The position numbers and the translations under genes were made by a program. Below the pieces are notes generated by a model that was not told the origin of the DNA, did not search any database, and was given only the letters and a program-made list of their open reading frames with translations. A stretch of 10,019 nucleotides of DNA from contig CAZJYT010000036.1 in assembly GCA_964550325.1 (NCBI GenBank), forward strand, positions 1 to 10,019. The letters are read 5' to 3'. Shown here one piece after another: positions 5,868 to 10,019 of the stretch (positions within the stretch are counted from its first letter, which is position 1; each line of letters begins with the position of its first letter). The DNA is from CAZJYT01 sp964550325 (lineage in GTDB: Bacteria > Patescibacteriota > Minisyncoccia > Minisyncoccales > CAZJYT01).

Positions 5868-6464
5868 TTATTTTCTACTTTCTAAAGCAGAGGATAAGGT
5901 TTCTTCATCTGCATATTCTAACTCACCACCGGTAGGCAGTCCCCTTCCCAACTGGGTAATTTTTTTTCCAAAGCCTGCTAACCTTCTTTTTAAATATAGA
6001 GCTGTTGTTTCACCTTCCAAGGTAGGATTAAAAGCTAAAATAATTTCTTTTATCCCGCTTTCTGTTTGGATCCTCCTTTCTAATTCTTTAATTCTTAATT
6101 TTTTAATCTTCTCTTTTGTGAGTTTGGAGATTGTTCCTCCTAAGACAAAATATAATCCACGATATTTCTGGGTTTTTTCAATTGCCATTAAATCAATTTC
6201 ATTAGCTACTACGCAGAGTAAACCTCTATCTCTATTTTCTTGAGAGCAAATTTCACATAACCCTTTTTCTCCTTCATAGACATTAAAGCACTGAGGGCAA
6301 ACCTTTACTCTTTTTTTTATTTCCTTTATTGAATTTGATAATTCCTCTATCTCTTCAGGAGATAGTTTGGTTAAATAAAAGGCAAATCTGGTGGCACTTC
6401 TAGGACCTACAGTTGGGAATTTAGAAAACAAACCAATAAGTTTTTTTAGAGATGGAGGATACAT
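5868..6464 (-). CDS. recR: Recombination mediator protein RecR
   Basis: RecR works with RecO (and RecF) to load RecA on single-stranded DNA coated with SSB. All parts are present in 198 residues, the usual length. There is an N-terminal helix-hairpin-helix (KFPTVGPRSATRFAFYL, about 15-31) and a four-cysteine zinc motif (C56, C59, C70, C73). A Toprim domain (about 82-175, with CVVANEIDLMAIE and AFNPTLEGETTALYL) is followed by the C-terminal Walker-B-like tail RGLPTGGELEYADEETL. The ATG at 6464 has no ribosome binding site. It follows the structured RNA segment on the same strand by about 25-40 bases, so it may be transcribed from the RNA's promoter, from dnaB read-through, or as a near-leaderless message. 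It converges with rplU. The identification is secure. Confidence 0.96.
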   Translation of the reverse strand: MYPPSLKKLIGLFSKFPTVGPRSATRFAFYLTKLSPEEIEELSNSIKEIKKRVKVCPQCFNVYEGEKGLCEICSQENRDRGLLCVVANEIDLMAIEKTQKYRGLYFVLGGTISKLTKEKIKKLRIKELERRIQTESGIKEIILAFNPTLEGETTALYLKRRLAGFGKKITQLGRGLPTGGELEYADEETLSSALESRK

Positions 6465-6489
6465 TTTATTTGTAGTTGCTAACCATAAA

Positions 6490-6503
6490 GGTAACGAATC
6501 ACC
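6490..6503 (-). terminator. Short UUCG hairpin at the 3' end of the putative RNA
   Basis: On the minus strand GGTGATTCGTTACC folds as a 5-bp stem with one G-U pair and a UUCG tetraloop, followed by a weak TTTAT tail. It may end the RNA or protect its 3' end. The short U-run makes full rho-independent termination doubtful, so read-through into recR is possible. Confidence 0.4.
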
Positions 6504-6665
6504 TGAGGCATCTTGTCTCGGGGAGCACGGAGTCGCCTTAGGTGCTGAAAGGGGAGTTTATTTACAGGCGCTCCTATACCTCGCCGAGCCTTACAGAGTC
6601 CCTTCTGAAATACAATTTTCCACTGGGGCTCGGCTGCGGTATGCTCCCCGAGACAAGATGCCTCA
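6504..6665. repeat. Perfect 24-bp inverted repeat with 114-bp spacer
   Basis: Arms 6504-6527 and 6642-6665 are exact reverse complements, beginning TGAGGCATC and ending GATGCCTCA on the plus strand. This length of perfect pairing is far beyond chance. It serves as helix P1 of the putative RNA. It could also be read as the terminal inverted repeats of a miniature transposable element, but only CC is duplicated at the borders and no longer target-site duplication is visible. Confidence 0.9.
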
Positions 6666-6673
6666 CCAAGGAA

Positions 6674-6702
6674 ATTATCAAGAATTGTTACTGAAGTAGC
6701 AA
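6674..6702 (-). promoter_or_regulatory. Sigma-70-like promoter of the putative RNA
   Basis: On the minus strand TTGCTA (6702-6697) and GATAAT (6679-6674) are separated by exactly 17 bases, matching 4 and 5 of 6 consensus positions. The expected start is at about 6667, two bases before the long stem. It begins 17 bases downstream of the dnaB stop codon. Confidence 0.6.
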
Positions 6703-6718
6703 GAATAGTACATTTCAT

Positions 6719-8119
6719 TTATTCTTCGGAATACATTTCCTCTGAATACCCTTCCTCTATATTTCTAAAGGTGACGGTTCTTTCATCAAAATATAATTCT
6801 ACTTTTCCAACCGGCCCATTTCTATGTTTTGCAATAATAATGTCTGCAATTCCTTTTCTTGGAGTATCAGGTCTGTATTTATCCTCCCGATAAATAAACA
6901 TTACCACATCAGCATCTTGTTCAATTGTTCCACTTTGGCGTAGGTCTGCTAACTTTGGAATTTGGGGAGATCTTTGTTCTACCGCTCTTGATAATTGCGA
7001 AACCACCAATACCGGAATATCTAACTCCCTTGCCAAGGCTTTTAAGGACCGAGAATTTTCAGAAACCTGTTGGACAGGACTAGCATCTGGATTAAGGGGC
7101 TCTATTAATTGTAAATAATCAATAATTATTAATCCTAAACCCTTCTCTGCCTGTAATCTTCTTGCCATAGCCTTCATTTGTAAGACAGTAGGAGAAGCAG
7201 CGTCGTTAATATAGATGGGGGCTTCTGCCAAAATTCCCATGGCTTGCTGTAATTTTACAAAATCATTATTTTCTTCTTTATTTGATAATCTTCCTGTTCT
7301 TAGACGCCAGAGATCAATACCAGCAATACTAGCTAATAATCTATCTACAATTTGATCTTTTGACATTTCTAAAGAGAAGATCCCTATTGGCTTCTTTTCT
7401 TTAATGGCGATGTTTGCAGCGATGTTACAAGCCAAGGCAGATTTTCCTAAGCTTGGTCTGGCTGCCAAAATGATTAGGTCAGATTTTTGAAGCCCAGCCA
7501 GAATATTGTCTAAGTCGGGAAAACCGGTAGCTACCCCTCTCAGTCCTTTTTGGTGTTTGGATAATTGCTCTATTCTTTCAAAAGCTTTTCCTAAGGCATC
7601 TTTAATAGCAATAAAATTTTCAAGTAAATTTCTTTGGGCGATTTTGAATATTTTCTTCTCTGCCTCATCTAATAATTTATTAATATCCTCTTTCTCTTTA
7701 TATCCTAATTCTTGAATTTCTTGAGAAACACTGATTAGATCTCTTAAGATCCTCTTTTTATGGACAATCTTAGCATAATATTCTATATTTGCCGGAGAAG
7801 CGACAGAGTTTATTAATTGAGTTAGATAAGAGACATTCCCTATCTCTTCTAACCACCCTCTTTCCTTTAATCTATTAGAGACAGAAAGCAAATCTATTGG
7901 TTCTCCTTTTTTAAATAGCTCTTCGCAAACTGAATAAATTCTTTGATGATTTCTTTTATAAAAATCCTCAGGAGCCAAAAAGTCCATTACTTTAAAGGCT
8001 GCATTTTTGTCTAACATCAAAGAACCCAAAACAGAGATCTCTGCTTCTATTGATTGAGGTGGTGCCTTTTCTTTCTCAGTAATATCTTCTGTCACAGTAT
8101 TTGCGGAAATAGGTGGCAT
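6719..8119 (-). CDS. dnaB: Replicative DNA helicase DnaB
   Basis: DnaB is the hexameric ATP-driven helicase that unwinds DNA 5' to 3' at the replication fork. From the 8119 start it has 466 residues, a normal length. Numbering here follows the longer frame from 8137. The N-terminal domain begins at PPQSIEAEISVLGSLMLD (about 26-43) and a linker runs to about 175. The RecA-like ATPase domain then follows, with Walker A ARPSLGKS (226-233), Walker B LGLIIIDYLQL (ending at D340 and following), the SLEMS motif, the QLSRAVEQR and DLRQSGTIEQDAD blocks, and KHRNGPVGKVELYFD with the arginine finger region. I chose ATG 8119 because a promoter-like pair (TTGTAA, 16 bases, TATATT) predicts a start at about 8120, downstream of the alternative ATG at 8137. 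Neither start has a Shine-Dalgarno. The identification is secure; the start is uncertain by six codons. Confidence 0.96.
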   Translation of the reverse strand: MPPISANTVTEDITEKEKAPPQSIEAEISVLGSLMLDKNAAFKVMDFLAPEDFYKRNHQRIYSVCEELFKKGEPIDLLSVSNRLKERGWLEEIGNVSYLTQLINSVASPANIEYYAKIVHKKRILRDLISVSQEIQELGYKEKEDINKLLDEAEKKIFKIAQRNLLENFIAIKDALGKAFERIEQLSKHQKGLRGVATGFPDLDNILAGLQKSDLIILAARPSLGKSALACNIAANIAIKEKKPIGIFSLEMSKDQIVDRLLASIAGIDLWRLRTGRLSNKEENNDFVKLQQAMGILAEAPIYINDAASPTVLQMKAMARRLQAEKGLGLIIIDYLQLIEPLNPDASPVQQVSENSRSLKALARELDIPVLVVSQLSRAVEQRSPQIPKLADLRQSGTIEQDADVVMFIYREDKYRPDTPRKGIADIIIAKHRNGPVGKVELYFDERTVTFRNIEEGYSEEMYSEE

Positions 8120-8130
8120 CAAGTTATAAT
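8101..8130 (+). promoter_or_regulatory. Putative promoter of the glycosyltransferase gene
   Basis: A perfect TATAAT (8125-8130) is preceded at 18 bases by a poor -35 (TTGCGG, 8101-8106). It would start transcription near 8137, about 29 bases before the ATG at 8166. It lies partly inside the dnaB coding region and shares its core with the opposing dnaB promoter. Confidence 0.45.
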
Positions 8131-8155
8131 ATACCATAGTTTTGGAAGATTACAA
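8128..8155 (-). promoter_or_regulatory. Putative dnaB promoter giving a near-leaderless message
   Basis: On the minus strand TTGTAA (8155-8150) and TATATT (8133-8128) are separated by 16 bases and match 4 and 5 of 6 consensus positions. The expected start (about 8120) falls on or just before the ATG at 8119. Absence of any Shine-Dalgarno agrees with leaderless translation. Confidence 0.5.
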
Positions 8156-8165
8156 GATATTTTTT

Positions 8166-9299
8166 ATGAAAATAGCCCTTATATCTGCCCATAGTTTTTC
8201 TCAGCCAGGAGGGGTGAGGCGTCATATTTTAGGGATGTTTAATGAGTTAAAAAGACGTAAAATTGAAGCTAAAATAATTGCTCCTCGGAGAAAGCTAAGA
8301 GAGAGATATCCAAAACATATAATTTTATTAGGTACTTCCTTTCCCATTTCTTTTTCGGGAGCTATCTCTGATTTAACTTTTATTTTTACCCCTTTTGTAA
8401 TTGAGAAAGTTCTTCTAAAAGAAAAATTTGACATTTTACACTTTCATAATTTTAGCTGGCCAGGGAGTTGGCAAATTCTAAACTCTCCCTTAGTGAAAAA
8501 GACCTTAAATATTTTAACCTTTCATGCAAATTTAGAAGGGAGCAGATTTTTAAAAAATTTTCCTTGGATACTTGAAGAGCTTGAAACTTTTTCCAAAAAA
8601 AGAATTGATGGAATTATTGGAATTTCTCAGCTTAATTTGAAATATTTCAAAAGTTATTCTGGTCCTAAAGTGGTAATTCCAAATGGAATAGATTTAGATT
8701 TTTTTAATCCAAAAATACCCCCAATAAAAAAGTATTTAGATGGAAAGATTAATATTTTATTTGTGGGGAGAATTGAGGAAAGAAAGGGGTTGATTTTTCT
8801 TTTGAGAGCATATAAAATATTAACTTCTTCTTTCCCTTTTTTGAGGTTAATAATTGTGGGGGAGGGCCCTTTGAAAAAAGAGTGCGAGGAGTGGGTGAAA
8901 AAGAATGAGCTAAAGAATGTAGTTTTTGAAAGATTAGTAGAAGAGAGAAGGCTTCCTACTTATTATAATAGTTGTCATATTTTCTGTAGTCCGGCTATCT
9001 TTGGAGAGAGCTTTGGAATGGTTTTGGTAGAAGCTATGGCTTGCCAGAAGCCAGTGGTAGCTTTTAATATTGAGGGATATAGAGAGGTATTGGCAGGGAA
9101 AGGAGAGAAATTTTTAGCAGAACCAAAAGATTTTAAAGATTTAGCAAAAAAAATAGAAATTTTAATTAAAAATCCTAATTTGAGAGAAGAAATGGGAAAG
9201 TGGGGGAGAGAGAAGGCAAAAAACTATGCCTGGCCCAAAATCGTAGATAAGATTTTAAATTTCTATGAAGTTTGCAAAAAAGAAAAGTCTAAGAAATAA
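8166..9299 (+). CDS. GT4-family glycosyltransferase (PimA-like, GT-B fold)
   Basis: This 377-residue enzyme is a retaining GT-B glycosyltransferase that moves a sugar from a nucleotide-sugar donor to a lipid, glycan or small acceptor. The N-terminal Rossmann half has the acceptor-side glycine loop QPGGVRRHI (13-20), HFHNFSWPG (92-100) and TFHA (118-121). The hinge is VIPNGIDLDFFNP (170-182). The donor half has FVGRIEERKGL (199-209, with the phosphate-binding Arg202 and Lys207), VGEGP and the EX7E motif E281...E289 (ESFGMVLVE). The layout is like phosphatidylinositol mannosyltransferase PimA. The frame stays open to a TTG at 8142, but ATG 8166 gives the family-typical start MKIALISAH. It is divergent from dnaB and 3 bases ahead of a sugar-phosphate phosphatase, suggesting a shared pathway. 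No signal peptide or membrane helix is seen, so it acts at the inner face. Donor and acceptor are unknown. Confidence 0.88.
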   Translation: MKIALISAHSFSQPGGVRRHILGMFNELKRRKIEAKIIAPRRKLRERYPKHIILLGTSFPISFSGAISDLTFIFTPFVIEKVLLKEKFDILHFHNFSWPGSWQILNSPLVKKTLNILTFHANLEGSRFLKNFPWILEELETFSKKRIDGIIGISQLNLKYFKSYSGPKVVIPNGIDLDFFNPKIPPIKKYLDGKINILFVGRIEERKGLIFLLRAYKILTSSFPFLRLIIVGEGPLKKECEEWVKKNELKNVVFERLVEERRLPTYYNSCHIFCSPAIFGESFGMVLVEAMACQKPVVAFNIEGYREVLAGKGEKFLAEPKDFKDLAKKIEILIKNPNLREEMGKWGREKAKNYAWPKIVDKILNFYEVCKKEKSKK

Positions 9300-9302
9300 T
9301 TT

Positions 9303-10019
9303 ATGGAAAGAACCATAATCTTTACTGACTTAGATGGGACCTTATTGGATAAAAATACCTATTCTTTTGAGCAGGTATTACCTTATGTTGAGAAATTAAA
9401 AAAGGCTAAGATTCCAATTATTTTTTGTACCGGGAAAACGAGAGCGGAAAATGAGTACTATCAAAGGAAGTTAAAAATAAAAGATCCCTTCATTGTTGAA
9501 AATGGAGGGGCTATTTTTATTCCCAAAAATTATTTTTCTTTCAAAACCCCAGAAGTAATCGAGTTAGGAGTTTCTTATTCAAAATTGAGGTCAGCTTTGG
9601 AGAAAATCAAAAGAATGACAAAATTTAGAATAATTGCTTTTGGAGATATGAGTCCGAGAGAAATTGCCAAAGATGCCCATTTACCCCTCCGATTGGCTAA
9701 ATTGGCAAAGCAAAAACAATACAATGAAAGCTTTAAATTTTTGGAACCAAAAGAGAAGGAAGAGATATTGATTAAGAAAATTAAAGAATTGGGTTTCAAT
9801 TTTGCTCATGGGGGGAGATATTACAATATTTTTGGTAAAAATACAGATAAGGGGAAGGCAGTAAAAAAATTGACCCAACTATTTAAAAAAGAATTTGGGA
9901 AGATAAAAACCTTAGGATTGGGTGATAGCCCCAATGATATTCCCATGTTAAAAGCGGTAGATATTCCTCTTTTAGTAAAGACTCCCTCTGGGGAGTGGAA
10001 TCCAAAGGTTGCTAAAATG
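9303..10019 (+). CDS. HAD phosphatase, mannosyl-3-phosphoglycerate phosphatase type (partial, cut by right edge)
   Basis: 239 codons are visible, an estimated 30-40 short of the family length. The HAD motifs are all present: motif I FTDLDGTLLD (7-16, nucleophile Asp9 and acid/base Asp11), motif II FCTGKTRAE (41-49, Thr43), the lysine region GKNTDKGKAV (178-187) and motif IV GLGDSPNDIPML (205-216, Asp208 and Asp212 for magnesium). VENGGAIFIP (65-74) and GLGDSPND are characteristic of mannosyl-3-phosphoglycerate phosphatases within the HAD-IIB (Cof-type cap) group. These release mannosylglycerate, a compatible solute, from its phosphate. The start ATG at 9303 lies 3 bases after the glycosyltransferase stop, so they form an operon. 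The substrate could instead be glucosyl-3-phosphoglycerate or another sugar phosphate. The matching synthase is not in the window, and the upstream GT4 enzyme is not of that synthase family. Confidence 0.85.
   Translation, partial: MERTIIFTDLDGTLLDKNTYSFEQVLPYVEKLKKAKIPIIFCTGKTRAENEYYQRKLKIKDPFIVENGGAIFIPKNYFSFKTPEVIELGVSYSKLRSALEKIKRMTKFRIIAFGDMSPREIAKDAHLPLRLAKLAKQKQYNESFKFLEPKEKEEILIKKIKELGFNFAHGGRYYNIFGKNTDKGKAVKKLTQLFKKEFGKIKTLGLGDSPNDIPMLKAVDIPLLVKTPSGEWNPKVAKM

Larger units (their letters stand above)
6486..6667 (-). ncRNA. Putative structured non-coding RNA between dnaB and recR, family unknown
   Basis: No convincing protein frame occupies this segment, yet it is GC-rich (about 55% by hand count over 6504-6665, against clearly AT-rich flanks) and highly structured. 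Helix P1 is a perfect 24-bp pairing of 6665-6642 with 6527-6504. Inside it are P2, GCCGAGCC/GGCTCGGC (6634-6627 with 6590-6583), and P3, GGAGCGCCT with AGGCGACTCC (6574-6566 with 6538-6529, one bulged A), giving a three-way junction. GAAGGG in the P2 loop (6605-6600) can pair with CCTTTC in the P3 loop (6552-6547) through one G-U. That pair would be a C-A mismatch on the other strand, which favours minus-strand transcription. A promoter at 6674-6702 predicts a start at about 6667. I see no motifs of SRP RNA, RNase P RNA or tmRNA. Size would allow a 6S RNA, but the three-way junction does not fit well. Alternatives are a recR leader or a small inverted-repeat element. Confidence 0.62.

Noticed and set aside
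6504..6665. Miniature inverted-repeat transposable element
   Set aside because: The perfect terminal repeats would fit, but no target-site duplication beyond CC is visible. The interior has further helices, and a promoter sits correctly outside. Kept as the main alternative, not as the call.
6391..6718. Two open frames (102 and 79 codons) across the dnaB-recR spacer
   Set aside because: Both run through the 24-bp inverted repeat and read the same bases on both arms (for example SCLGEH twice). They show no protein-like pattern and have no ribosome binding site. The RNA structure explains the segment better.
9575..9878. Minus-strand frames over the HAD phosphatase
   Set aside because: They are antisense to a frame with all four HAD motifs and lack motifs or ribosome binding sites of their own.
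1..10019. CRISPR array, insertion sequence or prophage genes
   Set aside because: No direct-repeat array, transposase, integrase or phage structural gene is visible on either strand.

Overview
The window looks like a chromosomal piece of an ultra-small bacterium of the Candidate Phyla Radiation (Patescibacteria), most likely a Parcubacteria-type lineage. This is inferred from the AT-rich composition, very tight gene packing, membrane-anchored cohesin-like and dockerin-bearing surface proteins, weak or absent Shine-Dalgarno sites at most genes, and short standard housekeeping genes (efp, rplU, recR, dnaB) read with the standard code. No taxonomic marker was searched, so the placement is inference.

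Layout. (1) Positions 1-2065, minus strand: a three-gene surface or secretion cluster. In transcription order it is a membrane-anchored cohesin-like/dockerin protein (2065-1007), a membrane-anchored stand-alone cohesin-like protein (997-449) and a secreted fibronectin type III protein that runs off the left edge (407-1). (2) Positions 2066-2365: a roughly 300-base divergent intergenic region with putative promoters, small inverted repeats and a perfect match to the anti-Shine-Dalgarno sequence. (3) Positions 2366-5865, plus strand: a packed run of an uncharacterised basic 164-residue protein, elongation factor P, an amino-acid permease, a degenerate CaCA-type cation exchanger and ribosomal protein L21. 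(4) Positions 5868-8137, minus strand: dnaB, then a GC-rich intergenic segment that looks like a structured non-coding RNA gene with its own promoter, then recR. recR converges on rplU with only 2 bases between them. (5) Positions 8166-10019, plus strand, divergent from dnaB: a GT4 glycosyltransferase and a HAD phosphatase of the mannosyl-3-phosphoglycerate phosphatase type, cut by the right edge.

How the genes work together. The left cluster probably builds cell-surface structures through cohesin-like folds and a dockerin module. The central plus-strand run mixes translation (EF-P, L21) with two small-molecule transporters. dnaB and recR are replication and repair genes. The right pair suggests sugar transfer together with sugar-phosphate dephosphorylation, possibly for a compatible solute or a surface glycan.

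The most interesting object is the segment at about 6486-6667 between dnaB and recR. It has a perfect 24-bp inverted repeat enclosing two further helices and a possible loop-loop contact that fits the minus strand better than the plus strand. A sigma-70-like promoter is placed so that transcription would begin about 2 bases before the long stem. It matches no RNA family that I recognise by eye and is my candidate for an undescribed structured RNA.
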